In this document: piece after piece, positions 1-6,637 of the stretch | Position numbering within the stretch: the first letter of the stretch is position 1 | How the letters are laid out: each line of letters begins with the position of its first letter | Assembly: GCA_030824725.1 (NCBI GenBank) | Contig: JAPJRE010000065.1 | Coordinates: forward strand, 1-14,177 | DNA: 14,177 bases | Reading direction: 5' to 3' | Origin: Sphingomonas sp. | GTDB taxonomy: Bacteria > Pseudomonadota > Alphaproteobacteria > Sphingomonadales > Sphingomonadaceae | Program-made: the position numbers and the translations under genes | Notes under the pieces: generated by a model | Database searches by the model: none | What the model saw: the letters and a program-made list of their open reading frames with translations, nothing else | What the model was told of the DNA's origin: nothing

Positions 1-81
1 TTGGTAGGGGGATGGGTGGTGGTAGCGGTAACGGTTCAGAACCCGCGACGCGGAAGGCTTCCGTTCGCGCATGCCCCACAT
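1..81 (-). CDS. Possible start of an unrecognised gene, cut by the window edge
   Basis: An ATG at 81-79 (minus strand) opens a frame that runs without a stop to base 1, giving 27 residues that begin MWGMRERKPSASRVLNRYRY. It lies just downstream of the CobT-like gene on the same strand, in another frame. The frame is also open upstream of the ATG, through the stop of the CobT-like gene, so the true start could be earlier. The only Shine-Dalgarno-like GGAG lies just after the TAA of the CobT-like gene, about 30 bases before this ATG, which is too far to support it. I recognise no family. It may be chance; it is listed because a gene next to the CobT-like protein would matter for function. Confidence 0.22.
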   Translation of the reverse strand, partial: MWGMRERKPSASRVLNRYRYHHPSPYQ

Positions 82-112
82 TGAGTCATGGGCGATCAGT
101 CGGATCTGCTCC

Positions 113-1066
113 TTACGCAGTTGCGTCTGGTGGCACCTTTTGGCTCCTGAGCAGAATGCCTGTCAGAAACCGTAGGAGTTCCAAGCCGAGTTCGGATGGG
201 TTCTCGACGTAGTGGGTCGTCGGATAAAAGTAATGGCACGCATAGCCGATCCCGAAAGCAGCGATCTCGATTGCGCCCTCACACTTCACATCTTCGACGA
301 CATTCTGGAGATGGTCGCTCAGATATTGAGGCCCATTTTCGTTTAGCGTCGAGTCATCGACGGGAGCGCCGTCCGACAACACGATCAGGATTTTGCGTTT
401 TGCATCGAGGTTGCGAAGCCGAGACGCCGCCCATTCTATCGCCTCCCCGTCAATGTTTTCCTTGGGGAGATCAGCCCTCAGCATCTGGCGATAAGCCCAT
501 CCGCCCGTACTGACGCGATTGTCACCGGCCTCCCGGTAGACAATATGCAGAAGATCATTCAGTCGCCCGGGATTGGGGGGCCTGAGGCGCCAGTTCCATC
601 GCCGCCGCGACTGACCGCCGCGCCACGTAGATGTGGTAAAGCCCAGAACCTCACATCCAATGCCTAGACTACCAAGAAACTCCTGAGCAACGTCGGCGCT
701 AGCAGCACTGAAAAGCATCTTTTGACCACGCATAGAACCCGACTGGTCAAACAACAATGACACGACGACGCCCTCTCGCTCTTTGCGCGCAGTTTCAGAG
801 CACACTTGTTCCGTGAGTTCTGCGCTAGCGATATGCAGCTTCGTTTTCCAAGGGAGGAGACCGGACTCCAATTCTCTCCATGCCTCGTCCAGCGCCTCCC
901 GATCCTTGAACGTCATCGGTCCCAAGACAGAGTCCAAATCATCAGCGCCCACGACTCTGTCGAACTTGGTCGTGTAAGCCCGGTAGACCGAAGCTCTCGC
1001 GGATTGCTCAACCTGCATGCTGAAGAGGTTGCGCCACATTGCGCTGACGTCAATGGACGCTTTCAC
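113..1066 (-). CDS. Orphan CobT-like von Willebrand A domain protein (C-terminal half of cobaltochelatase CobT)
   Basis: The 317-residue product matches the C-terminal VWA region of cobaltochelatase subunit CobT. The metal-ion-dependent adhesion site DQSGSMRG is at residues 107-114 (Asp107, Ser109, Ser111). It is followed by LGFTTSTWRGGQS (141-153), PPNPGRLND (163-171), KENIDGEA (202-209) and LSDGAPVDDSTL (230-241), all hallmarks of CobT. YTTKFDRVVGADDL (31-44) recalls the CobT segment preceding the VWA domain. From general knowledge, full CobT is about 600 residues and works with the AAA+ subunit CobS and CobN to insert cobalt; here the N-terminal half and acidic linker are absent. The start is GTG at 1066; an in-frame TAG lies 42 bases upstream, so the frame cannot extend far. 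Base composition is clearly less GC-rich than in kynA, suggesting transfer. No cob genes flank it, so I infer a VWA partner of a CobS/MoxR-type ATPase rather than a cobalamin role. Confidence 0.85.
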   Translation of the reverse strand: MKASIDVSAMWRNLFSMQVEQSARASVYRAYTTKFDRVVGADDLDSVLGPMTFKDREALDEAWRELESGLLPWKTKLHIASAELTEQVCSETARKEREGVVVSLLFDQSGSMRGQKMLFSAASADVAQEFLGSLGIGCEVLGFTTSTWRGGQSRRRWNWRLRPPNPGRLNDLLHIVYREAGDNRVSTGGWAYRQMLRADLPKENIDGEAIEWAASRLRNLDAKRKILIVLSDGAPVDDSTLNENGPQYLSDHLQNVVEDVKCEGAIEIAAFGIGYACHYFYPTTHYVENPSELGLELLRFLTGILLRSQKVPPDATA

Positions 1067-1081
1067 AGCGTCCCACCCCCA

Positions 1082-1116
1082 TTGCCGTTTCTCGCCCCGC
1101 TGCTAGCGTCGCCGCC
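1082..1116 (+). promoter_or_regulatory. Candidate kynA promoter giving a leaderless transcript
   Basis: TTGCCG (1082-1087) and TAGCGT (1104-1109) are separated by 16 bases, and the second hexamer ends seven bases before the kynA ATG. This would place transcription initiation at or beside the A of the start codon. No purine-rich ribosome binding site precedes the ATG (the bases are gtcgccgcc), which fits a leaderless mRNA. The hexamers are imperfect, so this is a proposal only. The same 50-bp gap must also serve the divergent CobT-like gene. Confidence 0.33.
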
Positions 1117-1881
1117 ATGACCGAAGGCATGACCTATGGGCGCTATCTCGCCCTCGACCAGCTGCTCGCCGCCCAGCATCCGCTGTCGGACCGGCATGAC
1201 GAGCTGCTGTTCATCATCATCCACCAGACCAAGGAGCTGTGGCTCAAGCAGATCCTCGCCGAGCTGCACCTCGCCAAGGGGCTGGTCCGCGCGGGCAAGC
1301 TGATCGAGGCGTACAAGGGACTGGCGCGGGTGAGCCGCATCCAGGCGGTGATGACGCTGAGCTGGGACGTGCTCGCGACGATGACGCCCAGCGACTATAC
1401 CCGCTTCCGCTCGGTGCTCGGCGGCAGCTCGGGCTTCCAGTCGGACCAGTTCCGCGCGGTCGAGACGATGCTGGGCCTGCGCGGCGGCGGGGTGCCGGGG
1501 CCGCTGACCGACGCGGCCGCCGCGCTGCCGAGCCTGTGGGACGATGCCAATGCCGCGCTCGCCGCCGCCGGGTTCGCGCTGCCCGATGCCGTGCTGCACC
1601 GCGACTGGCCGACGCCCTATCAGCCGAACGACGCGGTGCGCGTCGCCTGGGGCCAGGTGTACCGCGACACCAATCGCTACTGGGACCTGTACCAGCTCGC
1701 CGAAAAGCTGGTCGATATCGACGATGCGATGGCGACCTGGCGGCACAAGCATGTGCTCACCGTCAGCCGGGTGATCGGCGGCAAGCCGGGGACCGGCGGC
1801 ACGCCGGGCGTGTCCTATCTCGAATCGACGCTCGCCAAGCGCGCCTTTCCCGAGCTCTGGTCGCTCCGGACCGACCTGTGA
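1117..1881 (+). CDS. kynA: Tryptophan 2,3-dioxygenase
   Basis: This 254-residue cytoplasmic heme enzyme opens the indole ring of L-tryptophan to N-formylkynurenine, the first step of the kynurenine pathway. The N-terminal YGRYLALDQLL (7-17) and AQHPLSDRHDELLFIIIHQTKELWLKQ are family signatures, with the active-site His in HDE (27) and the HQTKELW motif (36-42). Near the C-terminus, TWRHKHVLTVSRVIGGKPGTGG holds the likely heme-ligand His212 and the GTGG loop, and the protein ends in the expected FPELWSLRTDL. The length is normal for bacterial forms. No Shine-Dalgarno is visible before the ATG. Its TGA overlaps the GTG of the next gene by four bases, implying translational coupling with the kynureninase-like enzyme. 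Confidence 0.95.
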   Translation: MTEGMTYGRYLALDQLLAAQHPLSDRHDELLFIIIHQTKELWLKQILAELHLAKGLVRAGKLIEAYKGLARVSRIQAVMTLSWDVLATMTPSDYTRFRSVLGGSSGFQSDQFRAVETMLGLRGGGVPGPLTDAAAALPSLWDDANAALAAAGFALPDAVLHRDWPTPYQPNDAVRVAWGQVYRDTNRYWDLYQLAEKLVDIDDAMATWRHKHVLTVSRVIGGKPGTGGTPGVSYLESTLAKRAFPELWSLRTDL

Positions 1882-3002
1882 GCGGCTTCAAGCACCTGTT
1901 CCAGCGCGCGCTGGCCGCAGCGCCGGACCGGCTGCACTTCGCGGCGCACAGCCACCATCTCTGGCCCGACGCCTCGTGGCTCGGCCAGCAGGCGGCGTGG
2001 GACGATGCCGCGCGGCTCGCCGATCGGAAGTGGGGCCGGGTGATGGACGAAATCTGGCCCGCAGCCCAGGCCCATGTCGCCGCCGAGCTGCACCTGCCCG
2101 ATCCGTCGACGGTGGTGTTCGCGTCGAACACGCACGAACTGCTGCTGCGAATCGTCTCGGCGATGGCCCCGCGCCGGCCGCTGCGCATCCTCGCCACCGA
2201 CGGCGAGTTCCACAGCTTCCGCCGCCAGTCGCTGCGCTGGGAGGAAGCGGGCACGGCGGTGGTCACGCGGGTACCGATGGGCGAGATCGTCGCGACGGCG
2301 CAGGCGGGCGACTTCGACCTGATCGTCGCCAGCCATGTCCAGTTCGGCACCGGCCGTATCTTCGATGGCGTCGCCGAGCTCGCGGCGTTGGCCCGGCCCG
2401 AGGGGCCGTGGGTGCTGATCGACGGCTATCACGGCTTCATGGCGGTAGAGACCGACCTGTCGGCGGTGGCCGACCGGGTGTTCTACGTCGCGGGTGGCTA
2501 CAAATATGCGATGGCGGGCGAAGGCGTCGGCTTCCTCCATGCGCCGCCGGGCTTCGGGCCGCGGCCGGAGATCACCGGCTGGTATGCCGAGTTCGAGGAC
2601 CTCGCGCTGCCGCCGGGCCGGATCGGCTATGCGCCCGATGCGCGCCGCTTCCTCGGCGCGACCTTCGATCCGTCGGGGCTCTACCGCTTCGTCGCGGTGC
2701 GCGAGATGCTGGCGCGCGAGGGACTGACCACGGCGGCGATCAACGCCCATGTCGCGCCGCTGCGGACGGCGTTGCTGGAGGACTTCCCCCTCGATGCCGA
2801 GCGGATCAACCCCGCCGCGCCGGAGGCTCGCCAGGCCCGCTTCGTCGCGCTGCGCGGCGCACAGGCCGCCGCGTGGCAGCAGGCGCTGCTGGCGGACGAG
2901 ATCGTCACCGACGTGCGCGGCGACGTGCTGCGGATCGGGCTGGGCCTCTACCAGGACGCCCGCGACGTGGCGCGGCTGCGCGCGGCGCTCGCCGCGCTCT
3001 AG
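1878..3002 (+). CDS. Divergent kynureninase-like PLP enzyme (aminotransferase class V fold)
   Basis: The 374-residue product has the class V aminotransferase fold: SNTHELLLRI (83-92) in the phosphate-binding region, the PLP-pyridine Asp in VLIDGYHGF (Asp182), and the Schiff-base Lys in GGYKYAMAGEG (Lys209). These positions correspond to DLAHS and YKYLNGGPG of classical kynureninases, and GWYAEF parallels their GWFGH. The resemblance is partial and the protein is shorter than classical KynU (about 415). The start is GTG at 1878, chosen because it overlaps the kynA stop as GTGA and the product then begins just before LHFAAHSHHLWP, the equivalent of the kynureninase LDGNSLG segment; the frame is open upstream only as an overlap with kynA. 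Coupling to kynA suggests it cleaves kynurenine to anthranilate and alanine. A desulfurase-like or other class V activity is possible. Confidence 0.78.
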   Translation: MSGFKHLFQRALAAAPDRLHFAAHSHHLWPDASWLGQQAAWDDAARLADRKWGRVMDEIWPAAQAHVAAELHLPDPSTVVFASNTHELLLRIVSAMAPRRPLRILATDGEFHSFRRQSLRWEEAGTAVVTRVPMGEIVATAQAGDFDLIVASHVQFGTGRIFDGVAELAALARPEGPWVLIDGYHGFMAVETDLSAVADRVFYVAGGYKYAMAGEGVGFLHAPPGFGPRPEITGWYAEFEDLALPPGRIGYAPDARRFLGATFDPSGLYRFVAVREMLAREGLTTAAINAHVAPLRTALLEDFPLDAERINPAAPEARQARFVALRGAQAAAWQQALLADEIVTDVRGDVLRIGLGLYQDARDVARLRAALAAL

Positions 3003-3028
3003 CTGGCCCGACGGCACCACCCAGCCCG

Positions 3029-3126
3029 CCGTCATCCCGGCGAAAGCCGGGATCCATTGGGGTCTCCGTTCCGGCTCTCGTTGCGACGGAGAGGCGACTG
3101 GATCCCGGCTTTCGCCGGGATGACGG
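3029..3126. repeat. 98-bp hairpin element made of two inverted REP-like palindromes
   Basis: Perfect 28-bp arms at 3029-3056 and 3099-3126 are reverse complements, separated by 42 bases. Each arm contains its own hairpin: ATCCCGGC-GAAA-GCCGGGAT in the left arm and the complement with a TTTC loop in the right. The spacer adds a further 7-bp stem (TCTCCGT 3063-3069 with ACGGAGA 3086-3092). Ends of the type GTCATCCC...GGGATGAC are typical of REP-like intergenic repeats of GC-rich proteobacteria. It fills the gap between two convergent genes and may act as a bidirectional terminator, though there is no U-tract. A shorter relative lies at 9963-9988. Confidence 0.85.
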
Positions 3127-3150
3127 AAAGAATGAGCTGGCCCTTGCTGT

Positions 3151-3585
3151 TCAGGCGGCGGCGAGCGGCGCCAAGCCCAGGCGGCGGATTTCGATCGCCG
3201 GGCAGCGGTCCATCACCACCTTGAGCCCGGCCGCCTCGGCGCGCGCCGCGGCCTCATGGTCGATCACGTCGAGCTGCATCCAGATCGAGCGCGCACCGGC
3301 CGCGATCGCCGCGTCGACGACCTCGCCGGCATGTTCGGACTTGCGGAAGATGTCGACCATGTCGATCGGCACGCCGATCTGGCTCAGCTCGCGAAAGACG
3401 AACTCGCCATGGATATGCTCGCCGGTAATCTGCGGATTGACCGGGATCACGCGATAGCCGTGCCGCTGGAGCAGCACCATCACGCCATTGCTGGGTCTAT
3501 TCGGACGATCGGACGCGCCGACCATCGCGATGGTGCGCGTTTCCTCGAGCAGGGTGCGGATGTCTTCGTCACGCGTCAGCGGCAT
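3151..3585 (-). CDS. CoA-binding domain protein (YccU-like)
   Basis: A 144-residue single-domain Rossmann-like protein of the CoA-binding family related to the N-terminus of succinyl-CoA ligase alpha and to E. coli YccU. Visible motifs are IAMVGASDRPNRPSNGVM (19-36), the nucleotide-binding loop; YRVIPVNP (44-51); DIFRKSEHAGEVVDAAI (79-94); IWMQLDVIDHEAA (101-113); and VVMDRCPAIEIRRL near the end. The cellular role of the family is not well defined. The ATG at 3585 is preceded by AAAGAGGTG, a strong ribosome binding site embedded in the last codons and stop of mrp. Only three bases separate the two genes, so they are almost surely one operon. Confidence 0.9.
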   Translation of the reverse strand: MPLTRDEDIRTLLEETRTIAMVGASDRPNRPSNGVMVLLQRHGYRVIPVNPQITGEHIHGEFVFRELSQIGVPIDMVDIFRKSEHAGEVVDAAIAAGARSIWMQLDVIDHEAAARAEAAGLKVVMDRCPAIEIRRLGLAPLAAA

Positions 3586-3588
3586 GCA

Positions 3589-4545
3589 TCACCTCTTTAG
3601 CCAATCATAGACCGAATCGGCGAGCGTTACAAAGGATCCGGAAGAGTCCGTATCACCGGCCGCGGGCGGCGTGCCTGCATCCGAAGCGGCGCGGATTTCC
3701 ATCGCCAGCGGGATGCGGGCGAGGAACGGGATGCCCAGCGCCCCCGCCGCCTTCTCCGCCCCGCCGCTGCCGAACGGATCGGAGACACCGCCGCAATGCG
3801 GGCAGCAATAGCCCGCCATGTTCTCGACGAGGCCCACGATCGGCACGCCGGCCTTGTTGAACAGGTCGATGGCGCGGGTCGCGTCGATCAGCGCGAGGTC
3901 CTGCGGGGTGGAGACGATCACCGCGCCCGCGGGCTTGTGCTTCTGGATCATCGTCAGCTGGACGTCGCCGGTGCCGGGCGGCAGATCGAGCACGAGCAGC
4001 TCGGTATCGCCCCAATCGGCATCGACCATCTGGCCGAGCGCGCCGCCCGCCATCGGTCCGCGCCAGGCGATCGCCTGCCCCTCGGCGACCAGCCCGCCCA
4101 TCGACAGCATCTTGAGCCCGAACGGCGTTTCGATCGGCAGCAATACTTTGTCACGCGCCTGCGGCTTCACGCCCTCGACGCCCAGCAACTTGGGCTGCGA
4201 GGGGCCATAGATGTCGGCATCGACCAGCCCGACCTTCAGCCCGCGCCGCGCCAGCGCGATCGCGAGATTGGCGGCGACGGTCGACTTGCCCACCCCGCCC
4301 TTGCCGCTGGCGACGGCGAGAATACGGCGGGTGCGGCGCTCGCTGGTGAGGAGCATGCGCACTTCGGCCACGCCCGGCAGCGCGGCGGCGGCGCTGCGCA
4401 CTTCGGCTTCGAGCGCGTCGCGAGTCTCGGGCGACAGGCCGGTCACGTCGAGCACGACATTGGCGCGGCCGCCTTCCAGGCGCACCGTGGCGCGGCCGGC
4501 GGAGACGGGGGCGAGGGCGGCGGAAAGGTCCTGCGGGTCAGTCAT
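3589..4545 (-). CDS. mrp: Mrp/ApbC/NBP35-family iron-sulfur cluster carrier ATPase
   Basis: A P-loop ATPase thought to carry and deliver Fe-S clusters in the cytoplasm. Counting from the chosen ATG at 4545 (318 residues), a shortened MIP18/DUF59-like N-terminal domain (about 1-68) precedes the deviant Walker A motif SGKGGVGKST (80-89). Next come the switch region DADIYGPSQPKL, the Walker B-like LDLPPGTGD (186-194), and the cluster-binding Cys pair in CCPHCG (CxxC at 248-251). A longer reading from 4581 adds MASDDCVPMCGG, but a promoter-like pair would place the transcript start downstream of that codon and the MTDPQDL start is more family-like. It is transcribed divergently from hflK and is followed by the CoA-binding gene in one operon. 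Confidence 0.94.
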   Translation of the reverse strand: MTDPQDLSAALAPVSAGRATVRLEGGRANVVLDVTGLSPETRDALEAEVRSAAAALPGVAEVRMLLTSERRTRRILAVASGKGGVGKSTVAANLAIALARRGLKVGLVDADIYGPSQPKLLGVEGVKPQARDKVLLPIETPFGLKMLSMGGLVAEGQAIAWRGPMAGGALGQMVDADWGDTELLVLDLPPGTGDVQLTMIQKHKPAGAVIVSTPQDLALIDATRAIDLFNKAGVPIVGLVENMAGYCCPHCGGVSDPFGSGGAEKAAGALGIPFLARIPLAMEIRAASDAGTPPAAGDTDSSGSFVTLADSVYDWLKR

Positions 4546-4616
4546 CCCGCCGCACATAGGTACACAATCGTCCGACGCCACTGTAAATCCGCGTCGCCCT
4601 GCTTATAAAGGTTGGC
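4546..4616. promoter_or_regulatory. Divergent mrp / hflK promoter region
   Basis: On the minus strand, TTTACA (plus-strand 4582-4587) and TGTACC (plus-strand 4559-4564) are 17 bases apart, which would start the mrp transcript near 4552, only a few bases before the ATG at 4545. On the plus strand, CTTATA (4602-4607) could be the hflK -10, but I see no convincing -35. The bases AAAGG (4608-4612) precede the hflK ATG at 4617 and can serve as its ribosome binding site. All promoter calls here are by eye. Confidence 0.3.
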
Positions 4617-5693
4617 ATGGTGAATAGTTCTGGCCGCGACGCACTGTCCGGCACCTTCCACAACGAGGCGCCGAAAAGCCCCTGGGGCGGCGGCTCGGAT
4701 AAGGACGACGGCAATGGCGGGGGTCCGCGCAACCCGTGGTCCGTCCCGCCCGAGGGCCGGCGCGGTCGCGCCGGCTCGGCCAGCGCGCTTGACGAGCTCT
4801 GGCGGCGGGCGCGGAATGGCGGCGGCGGACTGCCCGGCGTGCCCACCGGCGCGCGGCTCTGGCTGCTGATCATCGCCGGCTTGCTGGCGGTTTGGGTGCT
4901 CTACACCTCGATCCACCCGATCGGGCCCCGCGAGAAGGGCGTGGTCACCTTCCTAGGCCGCTATTCGGGCACGCTCGATCCGGGCATCCAGTTCACCTTG
5001 CCCGCCCCGTTCCAGCTGGTCGACGTCGTCGATGTCGGAAACATCCGCACCGAGAATTTCCCGAACAGCGGCGAGAATCTGATGCTGACCGGCGATCAGA
5101 ACATCGTCGACCTCGCCTATTCGGTCCGCTGGGACGTGCGCAGCGCCTCGGCCTATGTGTTCCAGATCGCCGATCCGCGCGAGACGGTGCGTGCCACGGC
5201 GGAAAGCGCGATGCGCGCGGTGATTTCCACCACCACCCTCAACGACGCGATCGGCGAGGGCCGTTCGCAGATCGAAGCCGAGGCGCAGGTGGCGATGCAG
5301 AAGATCCTCGACGAATATGGCGCGGGCATCCGCATCCAGGGCGTCGCGATCCAGAAGGCCGCCGCCCCCGCGCAGGTCGACGACGACTTCAAGGCCGTCA
5401 CCGCCGCGCAGCAGGAAGCCGAATCGAACCGCAACAACGCCAATGCCTATGCCCAGCGCGTGATCGCCGCGTCGCAGGGCGAGGCGGCCGAGTTCGACAA
5501 GATCTACGAACAGTACAAGCTGGCCCCCGAAGTGACCAAGCGCCGGCTCTATTACGAAACCATGGAGGCCGTGCTGGCCAACACCAACAAGACGATCGTC
5601 GAGGCACCGGGCGTGAACAGCTACCTGCCGCTGCCGGCGCTGCGCCGGGGCAATGCGCCGGCCGATGCGCAGAATTCGGGAGGCGCCAAGTGA
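4617..5693 (+). CDS. hflK: HflK, SPFH-domain membrane subunit of the FtsH-modulating HflKC complex
   Basis: The 358-residue product begins with a Gly/Pro-rich cytoplasmic tail containing SPWGGG (21-26), typical of HflK, then a single membrane anchor at about 81-97 (LWLLIIAGLLAVWVLYT). The periplasmic SPFH/band-7 domain follows from PIGPREKGVVTFLGRYSGTLDPGIQF (about 101-126) to about residue 300, with the conserved EAESNRNNANAYAQRVIAASQGEA helix. With HflC it forms a large membrane assembly around FtsH that restrains proteolysis. The ATG at 4617 has an AAAGG ribosome binding site. Its TGA overlaps the hflC GTG as GTGA, so equal synthesis of both subunits is probably enforced by coupling. Confidence 0.96.
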   Translation: MVNSSGRDALSGTFHNEAPKSPWGGGSDKDDGNGGGPRNPWSVPPEGRRGRAGSASALDELWRRARNGGGGLPGVPTGARLWLLIIAGLLAVWVLYTSIHPIGPREKGVVTFLGRYSGTLDPGIQFTLPAPFQLVDVVDVGNIRTENFPNSGENLMLTGDQNIVDLAYSVRWDVRSASAYVFQIADPRETVRATAESAMRAVISTTTLNDAIGEGRSQIEAEAQVAMQKILDEYGAGIRIQGVAIQKAAAPAQVDDDFKAVTAAQQEAESNRNNANAYAQRVIAASQGEAAEFDKIYEQYKLAPEVTKRRLYYETMEAVLANTNKTIVEAPGVNSYLPLPALRRGNAPADAQNSGGAK

Positions 5694-6541
5694 TCGCCTG
5701 GGCTCGTAACCCGATCGCGCTCGTCGTCAGCGTGATCGTCGTGCTGATCGTGCTGATGAGCACCGTGGCGATCGTGCCGGAGACCAAGCAGGTCGTCGTG
5801 CTGCGGCTGGAGAAGCCGTACCGCACGGTCAACGCCTATAGGGCCGGCGAAGGCTTCGGCCGCACCAATGCCGGCCCGGTGTTCCGCATCCCGTTCGTCG
5901 ACCGCCTCGTCTGGGTCGACAAGCGGATCCTCGACGTCGACCTGCCCGACGAGCCCGTGCTGTCGACCGACCAGCTGCGGCTGGAGATCGACGCCTATGC
6001 CCGCTACCGCGTCACCGATCCGCTGCGGATGGTGGTGACGGTGGGCACCGAGGAGCGGCTGCGCGAACAGCTCCAGCCGCTGCTGCGCTCGTCGCTCCGC
6101 AACGAGCTGGGCAAGCGCCGGTCGAGCACGCTGCTCAGCCCCGAGCGCGGCCAGGTGATGGACAATGTCCAGGATTCGCTCCAGCGGCTCGCCAGCCAGT
6201 ATGGCGTGCAGATCGTCGACGTGCGGATCAAGCAGACCGAGCTGCCCTCGGGCTCGCCGCTGACCAGCGCGCTCACCCGCATGGCCACCGCGCGGCGCCA
6301 GGAGGCGGAGACGATCAAGGCGCAGGGCCTCAAGGACGCGCAGATCATCCGCGCCAACGCCCAGGCGCAGGCGGCGCAGATCTATGCGGCGGCGTTCAAC
6401 AAGGATCCGCAATTCTACGACTTCTACCGCGCGATGCAGTCGTACCGGACCACCTTCCTGAGCCCGGATGCCAAGGGCGAGAGCCAGATCATCCTGTCGC
6501 CGAACAACGCCTATCTGCGGGAGTTCACCGGGCAACGATGA
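5690..6541 (+). CDS. hflC: HflC, SPFH-domain partner of HflK
   Basis: The 283-residue product has an N-terminal membrane segment (about 8-28, PIALVVSVIVVLIVLMSTVAI), then an SPFH domain starting VPETKQVVVLRLEKPYRTVNAY. Later family features are IDAYARYRVTDPLRM, LLRSSLRNELGKR, VQIVDVRIKQTELPS and the C-terminal FYDFYRAMQSYRTTF...YLREF. The GTG at 5690 is chosen because it overlaps the hflK stop by four bases, gives the hydrophobic anchor right after a short tail, and follows GGGAGGC about six bases upstream; a far longer reading of the frame upstream would only overlap hflK. It forms a heteromeric complex with HflK and controls FtsH. Confidence 0.95.
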   Translation: MIAWARNPIALVVSVIVVLIVLMSTVAIVPETKQVVVLRLEKPYRTVNAYRAGEGFGRTNAGPVFRIPFVDRLVWVDKRILDVDLPDEPVLSTDQLRLEIDAYARYRVTDPLRMVVTVGTEERLREQLQPLLRSSLRNELGKRRSSTLLSPERGQVMDNVQDSLQRLASQYGVQIVDVRIKQTELPSGSPLTSALTRMATARRQEAETIKAQGLKDAQIIRANAQAQAAQIYAAAFNKDPQFYDFYRAMQSYRTTFLSPDAKGESQIILSPNNAYLREFTGQR

Positions 6542-6554
6542 GTCTGTCCGCTCG

Positions 6555-6580
6555 TTCATATTCAAATCAGGTTCAGCCAC
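6555..6580 (+). promoter_or_regulatory. Tandem TTCA repeats upstream of degP, candidate regulator site
   Basis: TTCA occurs at 6555, 6561 and 6572, with a related ATCA at 6566. The copies at 6561 and 6572 (TTCAAATCAGGTTCAGCC) are 11 bases apart, one helical turn, as are those at 6555 and 6566. Such same-face direct repeats are characteristic of sites bound by OmpR-family response regulators. The gap carries a gene for envelope protein repair downstream, so a stress regulator would make sense. I cannot name the regulator or point to a convincing -10/-35 pair. Confidence 0.3.
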
Positions 6581-6637
6581 GCTGGGTAGAAGCGCGGTTT
6601 GAGACGAACACCATTCCTTTCGAGAGGAAATGACCCC

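Noticed and set aside
1..40. G-rich stretch near the left edge as a possible G-quadruplex
   Set aside because: The G-runs are mostly two bases long and irregular, giving no convincing four-tract pattern.
51..63. Near-palindrome CGGAAGGCTTCCG downstream of the CobT-like gene
   Set aside because: The stem is too short once a loop is allowed and there is no U-tract, so it is not supported as a terminator.
1239..1877. N-terminal extension of the kynureninase-like frame overlapping kynA
   Set aside because: The extra 213 codons translate as Arg/Ala-rich shadow sequence; homology begins just after the GTG at 1878.
4892..5689. N-terminal extension of the hflC frame inside hflK
   Set aside because: It is a shadow of hflK; the HflC membrane anchor follows directly after the GTG at 5690.
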